This document shows, one piece after another, positions 16,379 to 26,899 of a stretch of 64,000 nt of DNA. Under the pieces are notes generated by a model. The model made no database searches, was not told the origin of the DNA, and saw nothing but the letters and a program-made list of their open reading frames with translations. Position numbers and translations under genes: made by a program. Source of the stretch: Natroniella sulfidigena (GTDB lineage Bacteria > Bacillota > Halanaerobiia > Halobacteroidales > Halobacteroidaceae); assembly GCF_023223645.1 (NCBI RefSeq), contig NZ_JALKBY010000002.1, positions 186,001 through 250,000 of the forward strand, written 5' to 3'. Within the stretch, counting starts at the first letter, position 1. Each line of letters opens with the position of its first letter.

Positions 16379-17008
16379 TTATCTAGAATAAAACTCTACA
16401 ATTAACTGTTCTTGAATTGGAATATCAATCTCTTCCCGTACAGGTTCAGTTAAAACTTTTCCTTCTTTCTTCTCAAAGTTAACTTGCAACCAAGATGGAG
16501 TTTCTAAGTTAGCATTCATTTCTATATTTTCTTTAATTCTTTTCATATCTTTGCTAGCTTCTTTAACTCCAATTACATCACCTTCTTCTACTTGATAAGA
16601 AGAAATATCAACTCTGCTACCATTAACTTCAATATGTCCATGCCTTACAAGTTGTCTCGCTTCATTTCTTGAAGCAGCAAACCCCAATCTATATACAGTA
16701 TTATCTAATCTTCTTTCTAATATTTTCAAGAAGTTTTCACCAGTAATTCCTGGTTTTCTCTCCGCAGTTTCAAAATATCTATTAAATTGATTTTCCAAAA
16801 CTCCATAAACTCTTCTTACTTTCTGTTTCTCTCTTAATTGCATACCATATTCAGATGGCTTCCTACGACGCTTCTTACCATGCTCACCAGGTGCATAAGA
16901 ACGACGTTCAATTGCACATTTATCAGAATAGCACCTTTCACCCTTCAAGAATAACTTTTCCCCTTGTTGTCGACACTGTCGACAAACTGGACCAGTATAT
17001 CTTGCCAT
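16379..17008 (-). CDS. rpsD: 30S ribosomal protein S4
   Basis: 209 residues from the ATG at 17008, nine bases after GGAGGTG. The upstream in-frame GTG at 17026 lies inside that Shine-Dalgarno and is rejected. N-terminal zinc-type cysteines (VCRQC, later RCYSDKC) are followed by the S4 RNA-binding domain ([25 protein letters not shown]). A primary 16S-binding and assembly protein. Located between rpsK and rpoA as usual when rpsD is kept in the alpha operon. Confidence 0.97.
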   Translation of the reverse strand: MARYTGPVCRQCRQQGEKLFLKGERCYSDKCAIERRSYAPGEHGKKRRRKPSEYGMQLREKQKVRRVYGVLENQFNRYFETAERKPGITGENFLKILERRLDNTVYRLGFAASRNEARQLVRHGHIEVNGSRVDISSYQVEEGDVIGVKEASKDMKRIKENIEMNANLETPSWLQVNFEKKEGKVLTEPVREEIDIPIQEQLIVEFYSR

Positions 17009-17052
17009 ATTTATATACACCTCCACAGTTATATTTAAAACTATTAAATTAA

Positions 17053-17433
17053 TTATACTCTACGACGTTTTGGCGGACGACAGCCATTATGTGGAATAGG
17101 AGTTACATCTTTAATTAAAGTTACTTCTATTCCAGTTGCTTGTAAAGCACGAATAGCTGCTTCTCGACCAGCTCCAGGCCCTTTAACAAATACTTCAACT
17201 TCTTTTAGACCATAATCCTGTGCTTCTTTTGCTGCTTTATCAGCAGCCATTTGAGCAGCATAAGGAGTACTCTTTCGTGAACCTTCAAATCCCAGGTTAC
17301 CAGCACTTGACCAAGCAATTGTATTTCCTTTGCTATCAGTTAGCGTAACAATTGTATTATTAAAAGTAGATCTAATATGTGCTTGACCTCTTTCTACTCT
17401 TAATTTCTTCTTTTTGTTCTTTCGACGTGCCAT
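17053..17433 (-). CDS. rpsK: 30S ribosomal protein S11
   Basis: 126 residues from the ATG at 17433. The longer in-frame GTG at 17448 overlaps the AGGAGGG ribosome-binding site and is unlikely. Core motifs [30 protein letters not shown] and the end [13 protein letters not shown] are typical. It binds 16S rRNA at the platform next to S6/S18. Lies between rpsM and rpsD. Confidence 0.97.
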   Translation of the reverse strand: MARRKNKKKKLRVERGQAHIRSTFNNTIVTLTDSKGNTIAWSSAGNLGFEGSRKSTPYAAQMAADKAAKEAQDYGLKEVEVFVKGPGAGREAAIRALQATGIEVTLIKDVTPIPHNGCRPPKRRRV

Positions 17434-17474
17434 ATTATCCCTCCTCACATAAATTAAATTTAATATTACCTAGC

Positions 17475-17837
17475 TTAGTTTACTCCCACAGTCTTCTTAG
17501 GCCCTTTTCTAGTCCGAGCATTAGTCTGTGTTCTCTGTCCCCTAACCGGAAGACCTCGCTTATGTCTTAATCCTCTATAAGAACCGATATCTTTTAATCG
17601 CTTAATATTACTTCTTACCTCACGACGCAACTCTCCTTCAACAAGGTATTCTTCATCAATCATTTTACGTAATTTAGCTACTTCACCTTCAGTTAAATCA
17701 CGTACTCTTGTATCAGGATCAATGCCAGTTGCATCCAAGATCTTTTGTGCAGTTGATTTGCCAATACCATAAATATAAGTCAACCCAATTTCAACCCTTT
17801 TATTCCGTGGTAAATCAACACCTTCAATCCGTGCCAT
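17475..17837 (-). CDS. rpsM: 30S ribosomal protein S13
   Basis: 120 residues starting [19 protein letters not shown], with the [17 protein letters not shown] block and a basic tail, [12 protein letters not shown]. It sits at the head of the small subunit, forming bridges to the large subunit and touching P-site tRNA. It starts 33 bases after rpmJ, the standard order infA-rpmJ-rpsM-rpsK. Confidence 0.97.
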   Translation of the reverse strand: MARIEGVDLPRNKRVEIGLTYIYGIGKSTAQKILDATGIDPDTRVRDLTEGEVAKLRKMIDEEYLVEGELRREVRSNIKRLKDIGSYRGLRHKRGLPVRGQRTQTNARTRKGPKKTVGVN

Positions 17838-17870
17838 AACTATAACACCTCCTAATTAATTATTAATAAT

Positions 17871-17984
17871 TTATCCTTGACGTTGTTTATGTTTAGGATT
17901 TTCACAAATAACATAAACTCTCCCTTTACGACGAACAACTTTACATTTATCACAAATAGGTTTTACTGATGGTCGAACTTTCAA
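17871..17984 (-). CDS. rpmJ: 50S ribosomal protein L36
   Basis: A 37-residue reading frame, [14 protein letters not shown] onward, ends HKQRQG. The zinc ligands are CDKC, a later Cys and a His (ICENPKHK), so it is the zinc-binding form. The start is TTG at 17984, six bases after GGAGGG; no ATG is available, which is why a gene finder may miss it. It lies between infA and rpsM exactly where L36 is expected. Confidence 0.93.
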   Translation of the reverse strand: MKVRPSVKPICDKCKVVRRKGRVYVICENPKHKQRQG

Positions 17985-18012
17985 TTCTAACCCTCCTTCT
18001 ATCTAACTTAAA

Positions 18013-18234
18013 TTAAGATTTATGACGATAAGTAATTCGGCCACGACTTAAATCATAAGGTGATAATTCAACAGTTACCTTATCCCCTGGTAGAATTCGA
18101 ATAAAATTCATTCTCATCTTTCCAGAAACATGTGCTAATACTTTATGACCATTCTCTAATTCAACTCTAAACTTTGCATTAGGTAACGGTTCAACCACAG
18201 TACCTTCAACTTCAATCGGATCTTCTTTTGCCAT
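18013..18234 (-). CDS. infA: Translation initiation factor IF-1
   Basis: 73 residues forming a single S1/OB domain, [20 protein letters not shown] through [19 protein letters not shown]. It binds the ribosomal A site during initiation. It has its own promoter directly behind map (18299-18328), so infA and the downstream alpha-operon genes can be transcribed separately from the spc operon. The gene order map-infA-rpmJ matches B. subtilis without the extra KOW-protein gene found there. Confidence 0.97.
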   Translation of the reverse strand: MAKEDPIEVEGTVVEPLPNAKFRVELENGHKVLAHVSGKMRMNFIRILPGDKVTVELSPYDLSRGRITYRHKS

Positions 18235-18298
18235 TATACTATCCTTAACCCCCTCTAATTAATTTACACATCAACCTATCTTATCACTTCAATACACT

Positions 18299-18328
18299 AT
18301 TATATCACAAAACAGATATTTTATGCAA
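18299..18328 (-). promoter_or_regulatory. Promoter of infA-rpmJ-alpha operon
   Basis: Minus strand TTGCAT (18323-18328), 18-bp spacer, TATAAT (18299-18304), immediately after the map stop codon. Confidence 0.6.
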
Positions 18329-19075
18329 TTAAGGCTGAGTTAGAATTCGAAACCCTGACTCAGTGACTGCAACAGTATGCTCAAAATGAGCAGATAATTT
18401 ACCATCACATGTTACAACAGTCCAACCATCATCTAAAGTTTCTACTTCACAGCCCCCAACATTAATCATTGGTTCAATCGCCAAAACCATTCCTTCTTTT
18501 AACCTAGGCCCTCGTCCAGGAGAACCAAAATTAGGAACTTGAGGCTCCTCATGCATATTCCGCCCAATGCCATGACCAACAAATCTACGCACCACAGAAT
18601 AACCTGCCTGTTCTGCATGTTGTTGTACTGCATTAGAAATATCTGAAATTCTATTATCAACCTTTACTTGTTCAATACCTTTAAATAGAGCTTCCTTTGT
18701 TACAGTCAACAACCTCTCTGCTTCTTGAGAAACTTGACCAACTGCCAAAGTTTGAGCTGCATCACCATAATATCCATCAACAACCGCTCCAATATCAAGC
18801 CCTATAATATCACCTTCCTCAAGGCGATATTCACTTGGAATACCATGAACTACCTGTTCATTAATAGCAATACAAACAGTATTAGGAAAACCTTGATAAC
18901 CTTTAAAGGCAGGTTTAGCTCCTTGAGCACGAATAAACTCTTCAGCTATCTGATCTATTTCCTGAGTAGTAATTCCAGGCTTAATTTTTTCAGCTAATAC
19001 AGCATGAGTTTGGGCTACAATTTGACCAGCTTTCCTCATAGTGTCTATTTCACGAGCAGATTTTCTAATAATCAT
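18329..19075 (-). CDS. map: Methionine aminopeptidase type I
   Basis: 248 residues. The metal ligands are in order: D in GLDIGAVVDG, D in GYYGDAAQT, H in GHGIGRNMHEEP, E in AIEPMIN and E in HFEHTVAV. It removes initiator Met from nascent proteins. Its ATG follows the adk stop directly. Conserved secY-adk-map order, so it is co-expressed with the secretion and ribosomal genes. Confidence 0.96.
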   Translation of the reverse strand: MIIRKSAREIDTMRKAGQIVAQTHAVLAEKIKPGITTQEIDQIAEEFIRAQGAKPAFKGYQGFPNTVCIAINEQVVHGIPSEYRLEEGDIIGLDIGAVVDGYYGDAAQTLAVGQVSQEAERLLTVTKEALFKGIEQVKVDNRISDISNAVQQHAEQAGYSVVRRFVGHGIGRNMHEEPQVPNFGSPGRGPRLKEGMVLAIEPMINVGGCEVETLDDGWTVVTCDGKLSAHFEHTVAVTESGFRILTQP

Positions 19076-19726
19076 CTACTCTATCGCCTTTAAATCTTTT
19101 TTAATTCTTTCAAAGACTTGTTCAGGAGTTGTTTCTCCATCAATTACAAGTAGCAGATCACGTTCTTGATAGTATTCAATTAAAGGAGAAGTCTGTTCAG
19201 AATAAACAACTAAGCGCTCTTTGATTGTCTCTGGATTATCATCATCACGTTGATACAATTCTCCATCACATTCATCACAAACTCCTTCATCTTGTGGTGG
19301 ACTAAATTCAACATGAAAACTTGCTCCACATTCAGAACAGACTCGTCTCCCAGACAAACGGTTAATAACTTCTTCATCACCGACATCAATATTAACTACA
19401 GCATCTAAAGCAAGTTCTAAATCCTGTAAGATATCGGTCAATTCATTAGCTTGATTTACAGTTCGTGGAAATCCATCTAGAATAAATCCTTCTTGACAAT
19501 CATCTCTAGATAACCTTTCTTCAACCATTCCGACAGTTACTTCATCAGGCACTAATTTTCCTTGATCAATATATTCTTTGGCTTTTTTTCCTAAAGGAGT
19601 TTCATTTTTTATTGCCTCTCGAAAGATGTCTCCAGTAGCAACATGAGGCATAGAATACGTCTTTGCTAATCTTTTTGCTTGCGTCCCTTTACCTGCTCCC
19701 GGCGGGCCAACTAACAACAAGTACAT
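19076..19726 (-). CDS. adk: Adenylate kinase with zinc-type lid
   Basis: 216 residues. The P-loop is [10 protein letters not shown] (7-16), with the LDGFPR substrate motif. The lid carries two cysteine pairs, CSEC and CDEC, so it is the zinc-binding, Gram-positive type with the long lid. It converts ATP and AMP to two ADP. Located between secY and map. Confidence 0.97.
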   Translation of the reverse strand: MYLLLVGPPGAGKGTQAKRLAKTYSMPHVATGDIFREAIKNETPLGKKAKEYIDQGKLVPDEVTVGMVEERLSRDDCQEGFILDGFPRTVNQANELTDILQDLELALDAVVNIDVGDEEVINRLSGRRVCSECGASFHVEFSPPQDEGVCDECDGELYQRDDDNPETIKERLVVYSEQTSPLIEYYQERDLLLVIDGETTPEQVFERIKKDLKAIE

Positions 19727-19745
19727 ATTTTATCACTCCTTATAA

Positions 19746-21005
19746 TTATTTCATGAAACCTTCATAATGCCTTGCTAGTAATTGAGTTTCTACTTGCTTC
19801 ATTGTCTGTAAAGCAACACCAATTACAATCAACAAGGCGGTTCCACCAAATCTTGCCTCAATACCCGTCAATACAATAATAAAATCTGGTATTACAGCAA
19901 CTATTGCCAAGAAAATTGCGCCGACTAAAGTAATTCGGGTTAGCACTTTATCTAAATATTGAGCTGTTGGTCGTCCTGGACGACGCCCAGGAATAAATCC
20001 TCCACGCTTTTTCATATTGTCTGCTACTTCAATTGGATTAAAACTGATTGCTGTATAAAAATAAGTAAAGAAAATGATCAATACAGCATATATAATAGTA
20101 TATAACCAAGAACCTGGGCTTAGAACTCTTGCTATTGCTTGAGCCCAATCATGTTGAATAAATTGAGCAATAGTAGCTGGAAATAATAATACTGAAGAAG
20201 CAAAAATTACCGGCATTACCCCAGCTTGATTAACCTTCATTGGGATATGGGTAGATTGTCCTCCATACACTTTACGTCCTACTACTCGCTTAGAATATTG
20301 AACTGGAATCTTTCGTTGCCCTTCATGAATATAAACAATTCCTGCAATTACTGCTACTGCAACAACTAAAAACAATCCTAAATTAAAAATATTAATTGTT
20401 CCTGCTCTTAGTTCTCTAAATGTAGCAGTAACTCCTGCAGGAAATCTAGATAGAATTGAAACAGTAATTAAAATTGAAATTCCATTTCCAATTCCATACT
20501 CTGTTATCTGCTCTCCAAGCCACATCAAAAATACAGTTCCGGCTGTTAAAGTAATAATAATTGTAAATAAAGAGAAAGCATTAGGATTAGCTATAGCTCC
20601 GTAATTTCTGATCATTAAAGTAATACCAACACTTTGAATTATTCCTAATGCAACGGTAGCATATCTGGTATACTGCATAATCACTTTTTGCCCTTCTTGA
20701 CCTTGTTTAGAAAGTTCTTCTAATTTAGGGATAACAACAGTTAATAACTGTATAATAATGGATGCAGTAATATAAGGACTGATACTTAAAGCAAAAATAG
20801 TAAAGTTAGATAGAGCCCCTCCAGCAAACATGTCAAGGAATCCTAATACACCTTCACCACGAAATAACTCTTGTAATGCTTGAGGGTCAATACCTGGAAC
20901 TGGAATTTGGGCTCCAATTCGATAAACAGCAACCATTGCTAACATAAACAGGATTTTATTTCTCAAGTCTTTAACTTCAAATGCACTACCTAGAGCTGAT
21001 AACAT
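19746..21005 (-). CDS. secY: Preprotein translocase subunit SecY
   Basis: 419 residues with ten predicted membrane helices. It has the PVPGIDP segment, the plug region FLDMFAGGALSNFTIFALSI, and the cytosolic loops YSKRVVGRKVYGG and KKRGGFIPGRRPG that contact SecA and the ribosome. It forms the protein-conducting channel in the cytoplasmic membrane with SecE, encoded at 44.4 kb. It starts three bases after rplO in the spc operon. Confidence 0.97.
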   Translation of the reverse strand: MLSALGSAFEVKDLRNKILFMLAMVAVYRIGAQIPVPGIDPQALQELFRGEGVLGFLDMFAGGALSNFTIFALSISPYITASIIIQLLTVVIPKLEELSKQGQEGQKVIMQYTRYATVALGIIQSVGITLMIRNYGAIANPNAFSLFTIIITLTAGTVFLMWLGEQITEYGIGNGISILITVSILSRFPAGVTATFRELRAGTINIFNLGLFLVVAVAVIAGIVYIHEGQRKIPVQYSKRVVGRKVYGGQSTHIPMKVNQAGVMPVIFASSVLLFPATIAQFIQHDWAQAIARVLSPGSWLYTIIYAVLIIFFTYFYTAISFNPIEVADNMKKRGGFIPGRRPGRPTAQYLDKVLTRITLVGAIFLAIVAVIPDFIIVLTGIEARFGGTALLIVIGVALQTMKQVETQLLARHYEGFMK

Positions 21006-21008
21006 CTA

Positions 21009-21452
21009 TTATACCACCTCTACCTTTCCTTCAGCAGCCTCTATTTTTTCAACTGCAGATTTGCTGAATTTATTAGCTTTGACGGTCAAACTCTTTTCTA
21101 ACTCACCATCACCTAAAATTTTGACTCCATCCTTTACTTTATCAATCAATCCTGCTTCTTGTAATTTGTCAATTGTAACCTCGGAACCATCGTCAAATTT
21201 ATTAAGTGCTTCAACATTAACAATTGCAAATTCTTTTTTGAACTTAGCATTAGAAAAACCATGTTTAGGAAGTCGCTTGAATAAAGGAGTCTGTCCACCT
21301 TCAAAAGTAACTCTTACTCCTCCTCCTGAACGAGCATTTTGACCTTTATGACCTCGACCAGAAGTCTTTCCTTTACCAGAACCAATACCTCTTCCTACTC
21401 TCTTTTTCTTGCTTTTAGAACCTTCAGCTGGTTTTAGTTCATGTAATTTCAT
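21009..21452 (-). CDS. rplO: 50S ribosomal protein L15
   Basis: 147 residues beginning [22 protein letters not shown], with [16 protein letters not shown] and [17 protein letters not shown], the typical glycine-rich extension of L15. The next gene upstream is rpsE with only 35 bases between them; the rpmD gene normally found there is missing. Confidence 0.97.
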   Translation of the reverse strand: MKLHELKPAEGSKSKKKRVGRGIGSGKGKTSGRGHKGQNARSGGGVRVTFEGGQTPLFKRLPKHGFSNAKFKKEFAIVNVEALNKFDDGSEVTIDKLQEAGLIDKVKDGVKILGDGELEKSLTVKANKFSKSAVEKIEAAEGKVEVV

Positions 21453-21487
21453 CCTTATTCACCTCCTCATCCTTCCTTACTTTTAAT

Positions 21488-21991
21488 TTAACCTAATAGT
21501 TCCTCTACAGTTTTCCCACGTAATTGAGCAACTTTTTCAGCATCTTTTAAACTATTCAACCCTTGAATTGTTGCTCTAACCATATTGATTGGATTATCTG
21601 ATCCTAGTGATTTAGTCAAGATATCTTTAATTCCTGCTAATTCAATTACAGCACGAACTGCTCCTCCAGCAATTACTCCAGTACCTTCTGCAGCTGGCTT
21701 TAATAAAACCCGTCCAGCACCAAAAACTCCAGTGATTTCATGAGGAATTGTAGTATCTTTTAAAGGTATTTTAACTAAATTCTTTTTAGCAGCATCAATT
21801 CCTTTATGAATAGAATCAGGAACCTCATTAGCTTTTCCTATAGCAGCACCGACGTGGCCATTACCATCACCAACAACTACTAAAGCACTAAAGCTAAATC
21901 GACGACCACCTTTAACTACCTTAGATACTCGGCTAATATTAACAACACGTTCATTTAAATCTAACTTCTCAGGCTCAATATTTTTATTCAT
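21488..21991 (-). CDS. rpsE: 30S ribosomal protein S5
   Basis: 167 residues. N-terminal double-stranded-RNA-binding fold with [18 protein letters not shown] and [12 protein letters not shown], and the C-terminal domain [20 protein letters not shown]. It contributes to decoding accuracy and helicase activity at the mRNA entry. Standard position after rplR. Confidence 0.97.
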   Translation of the reverse strand: MNKNIEPEKLDLNERVVNISRVSKVVKGGRRFSFSALVVVGDGNGHVGAAIGKANEVPDSIHKGIDAAKKNLVKIPLKDTTIPHEITGVFGAGRVLLKPAAEGTGVIAGGAVRAVIELAGIKDILTKSLGSDNPINMVRATIQGLNSLKDAEKVAQLRGKTVEELLG

Positions 21992-22017
21992 CGTTTTCCC
22001 TCCTTTGTGATAGACTA

Positions 22018-22383
22018 CTAGAATTCTAGCCCATTTTCTCTTGCTGCTTCTGCTAAAGCTTTAACTCGACCATGATAATCATTCCCACCACGATCAAAAA
22101 TAACTTTCTTAATCCCTTTATCTAAAGCTCGTTCTGCAATATACTCTCCAACAACTTTAGCTGCTTCTTTATTACCACCATTTTCAATTGCATCTTTAAT
22201 CTCATTATCAACAGTGGAGGCAGAAGCTAATGTTTCACCAGCAAAATCATCAATCACTTGGACGTAGATATTATTTAAGCTTCTATATACACTTAACCGA
22301 GGTCGATTTGGTTTACCCTTTACTTTATTACGCACTCGCTGATGCCTTCTTTTTTTAGCTTCACGCTTGCTTAACTTCGCCAT
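22018..22383 (-). CDS. rplR: 50S ribosomal protein L18
   Basis: 121 residues from the ATG at 22383, which follows AAAGGAGGGG. An in-frame TTG at 22404 precedes that site and is rejected. Core features: [33 protein letters not shown] and [20 protein letters not shown]. It binds 5S rRNA with L5. Spc operon position between rplF and rpsE. Confidence 0.97.
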   Translation of the reverse strand: MAKLSKREAKKRRHQRVRNKVKGKPNRPRLSVYRSLNNIYVQVIDDFAGETLASASTVDNEIKDAIENGGNKEAAKVVGEYIAERALDKGIKKVIFDRGGNDYHGRVKALAEAARENGLEF

Positions 22384-22441
22384 TATTTCCCCTCCTTTAT
22401 TCAACTAATTACTGGTATTAATATTGAATCAATTATAATTA

Positions 22442-22972
22442 TTAACCAGTTTTACCTTCTTTTCGTCTAATATGTTCATCAACATATTTAATCCCTTTTC
22501 CATTATATGGTTCAGGCTTTCTAACTGCTCGAATATTAGAAGCTACCTGCCCAACTAACTGCTTATCGCTTCCTTTAACAGTAATTTTATTTCCATCAAC
22601 TTCAAATTCTATTCCTTCTTTAGGTTCAATAGTTACCGGATGAGAGTATCCAACTTGTAATTCTAAATTATTACCCTTTTTGAGTGCTCGATAACCTACA
22701 CCATTTAATTCTAATTCTTTTTTAAATCCTTTTGTTACACCTTCAATCATATTTATAATCATACTTCTTGTCAACCCATGTAGCGATCTATCTGCTTTAG
22801 AATCAGTTGGTCTTACTACAGTAACTTGATCTTCTTCAATCTCAAGTTCCATTCTAGAACTGATTTTCTCTGTTAATTCAGCTTTAGCTCCTTTAACAGT
22901 CAAAGTATTATTTTCTAAAGAAAGTTCTACACCTTCAGGAATCTCTACTGGTACATGACCTATTCGAGACAT
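22442..22972 (-). CDS. rplF: 50S ribosomal protein L6
   Basis: 176 residues with two L6 repeats. It begins [17 protein letters not shown] and ends with the signature [22 protein letters not shown]. It lies near the factor-binding site beside the sarcin-ricin loop. Between rpsH and rplR. Confidence 0.97.
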   Translation of the reverse strand: MSRIGHVPVEIPEGVELSLENNTLTVKGAKAELTEKISSRMELEIEEDQVTVVRPTDSKADRSLHGLTRSMIINMIEGVTKGFKKELELNGVGYRALKKGNNLELQVGYSHPVTIEPKEGIEFEVDGNKITVKGSDKQLVGQVASNIRAVRKPEPYNGKGIKYVDEHIRRKEGKTG

Positions 22973-23000
22973 ATTTTACACCCCCTCTTATTCTTAAAAG

Positions 23001-23393
23001 TTACCAAACATAACAGATTACTTCTCCGCCTATCCCCTCTTTACGAGCAGATTTATCAGTCATTACACCGTGAGAAGTAGAAATAATAGCAATACCTAAT
23101 CCACCTAATACTTTCGGTACTTCTTCTTTATCAGCATAAACCCTTAATCCTGGTTTACTAATTCGCTTCAAACCAGTGATAACTTTTTCTCCATTATCTC
23201 CATATTTCAAGAATAAACGTAATTTACCTTGTGGACCCCTATCAATTCTTTTATATCCCTTAATAAACCCTTCTTCAGATAAAACCCGTGCAATTTCTTC
23301 TTTAAGGTTAGAAGCAGGAATATCTACTTCATCATTTGTAATAGTAATAGCATTTCTAATTCTTGTTAACATATCAGCAATAGGATCAGTCAT
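23001..23393 (-). CDS. rpsH: 30S ribosomal protein S8
   Basis: 130 residues. It starts [14 protein letters not shown] and ends with the signature region [26 protein letters not shown]. Primary binder of the central domain of 16S rRNA; in E. coli it represses the spc operon mRNA. It follows rpsN. Confidence 0.97.
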   Translation of the reverse strand: MTDPIADMLTRIRNAITITNDEVDIPASNLKEEIARVLSEEGFIKGYKRIDRGPQGKLRLFLKYGDNGEKVITGLKRISKPGLRVYADKEEVPKVLGGLGIAIISTSHGVMTDKSARKEGIGGEVICYVW

Positions 23394-23428
23394 AAAATTA
23401 CTTACCTCCTTTCAAATTTACAATCAAT

Positions 23429-23614
23429 TTACCAACTAGCTTTTCTAACGCCCGGTAATTTACCCTCATGGGCCAATTCTCTAAAGCAAATTCGACATAA
23501 TTCAAATTTTCTGAGTACCCCGTGTGGCCTTCCACAACGACGACAGCGCTGTTCTTCACGAGTTGAATATTTAGACTCTCGCTTTGCTTTCTCAACCTTT
23601 GACTTTTTAGCCAC
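23429..23614 (-). CDS. rpsN: 30S ribosomal protein S14, zinc form (type Z)
   Basis: 61 residues, the short zinc-binding version. The cysteine pairs are CRRC (24-27) and CRIC (40-43), and the end is LPGVRKASW. An overlapping 65-codon frame at 23398-23595 is only a shadow. Located between rplE and rpsH as in other Firmicutes. Confidence 0.97.
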   Translation of the reverse strand: MAKKSKVEKAKRESKYSTREEQRCRRCGRPHGVLRKFELCRICFRELAHEGKLPGVRKASW

Positions 23615-23630
23615 TTTTTCCCCTCCTTAA

Positions 23631-24170
23631 CTATTTTTTAAGTGGTAATTTCATTAATGATAGTAACTCTTTAGCTTCCTCATCCGTCTCAGCAGTAGTT
23701 ACAATTACAATATCCATTCCTAATGTCTTATCGATCTCATCAACATTAATTTCTGGAAAAACAGTATGATTAGTTAATCCTAAAGAGTAATTTCCCCGAC
23801 CATCAAATGATTTTGCAGAAACGCCTCTAAAATCACGCACACGCGGTAATGCAACATTGATTAATTTATATAAAAACTCATGCATCTCTCCACCACGTAA
23901 AGTAACTTTACATCCAACTGGCATACCCGCTCTAATTTTAAAGTTAGCAACAGATTTTTTAGCTCGTGTAATTACTGGCTTTTGACCTGTAATAGTTTGC
24001 AAAGAATCAGTAGCTTGGTCTAATAGATTAGCATCTTCACTTGCCTCTCCAAGTCCCATATTGATAACAACTTTTTCTAACTTAGGAACTTCCATCACAT
24101 TGTCATAATCAAACTTTTCCATTAATGCTGGTATAATATCTTCTCTATATTCTTTCTGTAATACAGACAT
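23631..24170 (-). CDS. rplE: 50S ribosomal protein L5
   Basis: 179 residues with [11 protein letters not shown], the [12 protein letters not shown] loop and the ending [19 protein letters not shown]. It binds 5S rRNA and the P-site tRNA T-loop. Spc operon, between rplX and rpsN. Confidence 0.97.
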   Translation of the reverse strand: MSVLQKEYREDIIPALMEKFDYDNVMEVPKLEKVVINMGLGEASEDANLLDQATDSLQTITGQKPVITRAKKSVANFKIRAGMPVGCKVTLRGGEMHEFLYKLINVALPRVRDFRGVSAKSFDGRGNYSLGLTNHTVFPEINVDEIDKTLGMDIVIVTTAETDEEAKELLSLMKLPLKK

Positions 24171-24193
24171 AGTTTACCTCCTCTCTAACAACT

Positions 24194-24520
24194 TTAATCA
24201 ATAACCTCATCACATTTTTTACAATACCGTGCTTTTTCTCCATTATCAAAGACTTTCTTTCCGGTTCTTGCAGCTTCACCGCAATATTGGCAGACTAGTT
24301 GAACATTAGAACCATGAATTGGCCCTTCTTTTTCTACAATTCCTCCTTGCGGATTATCTTGAGTCGGTTGAACATGCTTTTTAATGATATTAATTCCTTT
24401 AACAAGAACACGATTTTCTTCAGGCAATACTTTTAAAACTTCGCCTTCTTTTCCTCTATCTTTTCCACTAATAACTTTCACTTTATCGCCTTGTTTTACA
24501 TGTAATTTAGGTTGAACCAT
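24194..24520 (-). CDS. rplX: 50S ribosomal protein L24 with C-terminal zinc ribbon
   Basis: 108 residues. The KOW motif is in KVKQGDKVKVISGKDRGKEG form near residues 10-30. The C-terminus has paired cysteines CQYC and CKKC, a zinc-ribbon extension that some Firmicute L24 proteins carry and B. subtilis lacks. One of the two early-assembly proteins at the tunnel exit. Order rplN-rplX-rplE. Confidence 0.96.
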   Translation of the reverse strand: MVQPKLHVKQGDKVKVISGKDRGKEGEVLKVLPEENRVLVKGINIIKKHVQPTQDNPQGGIVEKEGPIHGSNVQLVCQYCGEAARTGKKVFDNGEKARYCKKCDEVID

Positions 24521-24553
24521 CTAAATCCCCCTCCTTTCTTATGACCCACTTAA

Positions 24554-24922
24554 TTAAAGAACTTCAGGTGCTAAAGAGATAATCCTTGTGAATTTTCTTT
24601 CTCTTAGCTCACGTGCAATTGGGCCAAAAATCCGAGTTCCTGTTGGTTCATTATTATTCTCAATGATTACTGCAGCATTTTCATCAAAACTAATATAAGA
24701 ACCATCATCTCTTCTTACTTCACGCTTAGTTCTTACAATTACAGCTTTAACAACTTCCCCTTTTTTTACCATACCTGTAGGAATAGCTTCTTTTACCGTA
24801 GCAACAATTATATCCCCTACAGAAGCATAACGCTTTTTAGAACCACCCAAAACTTTAACACATAATAACTCTCTAGCTCCTGAGTTATCTGCTACTTTTA
24901 ATCTGGATTCTGATTGAATCAT
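24554..24922 (-). CDS. rplN: 50S ribosomal protein L14
   Basis: 122 residues from the ATG at 24922, the exact family length. The in-frame TTG six codons earlier (24940) lies before the GGAGGGG site and is rejected. Motifs: [45 protein letters not shown]. It contacts S12/16S rRNA at an intersubunit bridge. Confidence 0.97.
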   Translation of the reverse strand: MIQSESRLKVADNSGARELLCVKVLGGSKKRYASVGDIIVATVKEAIPTGMVKKGEVVKAVIVRTKREVRRDDGSYISFDENAAVIIENNNEPTGTRIFGPIARELRERKFTRIISLAPEVL

Positions 24923-24947
24923 TTCAACCCCTCCTTTCAATTAAAAA

Positions 24948-25208
24948 CTACTTAGCTTTGCGAATAATTTCTTCTACTTTCCAACTTTTTTGTTTGCTGA
25001 TTGGACGAGTTTCTACAATTTTTACTATATCTCCTTCGTTACATTCATTGTTCTCATCATGAGCTTTAAATTTAGAAGTTCTTTTAATTACTCTTTTATA
25101 TAAGGAGTGTTGTGTCTTTCGTTCAACAGCAACTACAACAGTTTTATCCATTTTATCACTAACTACTTCTCCAATATTTGTCTTTTTATTACTCTTTTCT
25201 TCCGCCAT
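24948..25208 (-). CDS. rpsQ: 30S ribosomal protein S17
   Basis: 86 residues, an OB-fold protein with [18 protein letters not shown] and [22 protein letters not shown]. It binds 16S rRNA near helix 11. Spc/S10 junction between rpmC and rplN. Confidence 0.96.
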   Translation of the reverse strand: MAEEKSNKKTNIGEVVSDKMDKTVVVAVERKTQHSLYKRVIKRTSKFKAHDENNECNEGDIVKIVETRPISKQKSWKVEEIIRKAK

Positions 25209-25225
25209 AATCTTCCTCCTTTCAA

Positions 25226-25429
25226 TTACGCTTGATTGAGCTTGAGCTGACGTTCAGTTAGAATCGTTTTTATCCGAGCAATTGTTTTCTTTACTTCCCG
25301 AATTCTAATTGGATTATCAAGTTGTGCAGTAGCATTTTGAAATCTCAAATTAAATAACTCTTCTTTGGATTCTTCTAACTTTTTATCCAACTCCTTATCC
25401 GTTAGCTCTCGTAATTCTTTAGCTTTCAT
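25226..25429 (-). CDS. rpmC: 50S ribosomal protein L29
   Basis: 67 residues, a two-helix protein ([20 protein letters not shown], then [24 protein letters not shown]). I prefer the ATG at 25429; a GTG at 25438 is in frame. The start overlaps the rplP end by 11 bases, so translation is coupled. It lies at the tunnel exit where SRP and trigger factor dock. Confidence 0.95.
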   Translation of the reverse strand: MKAKELRELTDKELDKKLEESKEELFNLRFQNATAQLDNPIRIREVKKTIARIKTILTERQLKLNQA

Positions 25430-25853
25430 TTGCCTCACCGTCCATTTCTTCCCGTTTTACAAATTTAGTATCAATAGGCAGTTTATGTGACGCCAGTCTC
25501 ATAGCTTCACGAGCAACCTCTTCTTTTACACCAGAAATTTCAAACATTACCCGACCTGGTTTTACAACAGCAACCCATTTTTCTGGTTCTCCTTTACCAC
25601 TACCCATTCTAGTTTCAGCAGGTTTGGCAGTTACAGGCTTATTAGGAAAAATATTAACCCAAACCTTACCTCCACGTTTGATATAACGAGTAATAGCAAT
25701 TCTAGCTGCTTCAATCTGACGATTAGTAATCCAAACTGGTTCTAAAGCTTGTAAACCATATTCTCCAAAGTTAACTTTATTACCTCGTCTTGCTTTCCCT
25801 TTTAAGCGACCACGATGCTGCTTTCTATGCTTAACACGCTTTGGTATTAACAT
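25419..25853 (-). CDS. rplP: 50S ribosomal protein L16
   Basis: 144 residues, starting [19 protein letters not shown] and including [20 protein letters not shown] and [17 protein letters not shown]. It positions aminoacyl-tRNA at the A site. Between rpsC and rpmC. Confidence 0.97.
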   Translation of the reverse strand: MLIPKRVKHRKQHRGRLKGKARRGNKVNFGEYGLQALEPVWITNRQIEAARIAITRYIKRGGKVWVNIFPNKPVTAKPAETRMGSGKGEPEKWVAVVKPGRVMFEISGVKEEVAREAMRLASHKLPIDTKFVKREEMDGEANES

Positions 25854-25872
25854 AAAATTGCCTCCTTTCTAA

Positions 25873-26520
25873 TTATTCATCATCGATTTCAGGCAAAATT
25901 TCACCTTTATAAATCCAAACTTTGACTCCAATTTGACCATAAGTTGTATCAGCTTCTGTAAATCCATAATCAATATCAGCACGCAAAGTATGCAATGGAA
26001 CACTACCCTCACTATATCCTTCAGTTCGAGCCATATCAGCTCCACCTAATCTTCCAGCACATTCAACTTTGAATCCTTCGACTCCTCGTTGTCTCATGCC
26101 TCGATTAATTGTTTGCTTCATTGCTCTTCTAAAGGAAACTCTATTTTCCAATTGTTGAGCAATATTTTCTGCAACTAATTGAGCATTTTGATCAGGTTTT
26201 TTCACCTCTACAACATTAACTTGTACCTTTTTCCCAGTAATATCTTCTAGCTCTGATCTTAATTTATCTACTTCAGAACCACCTTTTCCAATTACCATAC
26301 CTGGTCTAGCAGTGTGAACATCTATCTTGATTCTATTAGCAGCTCTTTCAATTACAATTCTTGCAATACCTGCTTCATACATCTTTGTTTTAATGTGTTC
26401 TCTGATTTCTAGATCTTCATGTAATAAGTCAGCATATTCATCTTTATCTGCATACCATTTTGCATCCCACTCTTTAACAACTCCGACCCTTAAACCATGT
26501 GGATGTATTTTTTGTCCCAT
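25873..26520 (-). CDS. rpsC: 30S ribosomal protein S3
   Basis: 215 residues. N-terminal KH domain with the [16 protein letters not shown] loop, and a C-terminal domain with [22 protein letters not shown]. It forms part of the mRNA entry tunnel. It follows rplV by four bases. Confidence 0.97.
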   Translation of the reverse strand: MGQKIHPHGLRVGVVKEWDAKWYADKDEYADLLHEDLEIREHIKTKMYEAGIARIVIERAANRIKIDVHTARPGMVIGKGGSEVDKLRSELEDITGKKVQVNVVEVKKPDQNAQLVAENIAQQLENRVSFRRAMKQTINRGMRQRGVEGFKVECAGRLGGADMARTEGYSEGSVPLHTLRADIDYGFTEADTTYGQIGVKVWIYKGEILPEIDDE

Positions 26521-26524
26521 CTAA

Positions 26525-26866
26525 TTATCCCTCCTTTTTTTCTGCTACTTTAAGAGTAACATGACTTGTTCTTTTATTAATAGGACTTGCCTGTCCCATA
26601 GCTCTTGGCTTATATCTTTTCATTGTCGGTCCTTCATTTACATATGCTTCAGAAATGTATAACTCATCAGCAATCATGCCATGATTATTTTCAGCATTAG
26701 CAACAGCAGAATTAAGAACTTTTTCTACTATCTTAGATGCTTTCTGTGGTGTATTTCTTAAAATCCCAATTGCTTCACCAATCTTTTTACCCCGTACCAA
26801 ATCGACTACTAGTCTAGCTTTTCTTGGGGAAATCCGAACACGTTTAGCAGTTGCTTTTGCTTCCAT
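26525..26866 (-). CDS. rplV: 50S ribosomal protein L22
   Basis: 113 residues with [17 protein letters not shown] at the N-terminus and the tunnel-lining beta hairpin, [21 protein letters not shown] split across residues about 80-100. Macrolide resistance changes map to this hairpin in other species; nothing unusual is seen here. S10 cluster between rpsS and rpsC. Confidence 0.97.
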   Translation of the reverse strand: MEAKATAKRVRISPRKARLVVDLVRGKKIGEAIGILRNTPQKASKIVEKVLNSAVANAENNHGMIADELYISEAYVNEGPTMKRYKPRAMGQASPINKRTSHVTLKVAEKKEG

Positions 26867-26899
26867 AGTTTAACCCCCTTCATCTTAAAATCTAATTAA

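Noticed and set aside
23398-23595. 65-codon frame overlapping rpsN
   Set aside because: Frame-shifted shadow; S14 with its zinc cysteines is the real product.
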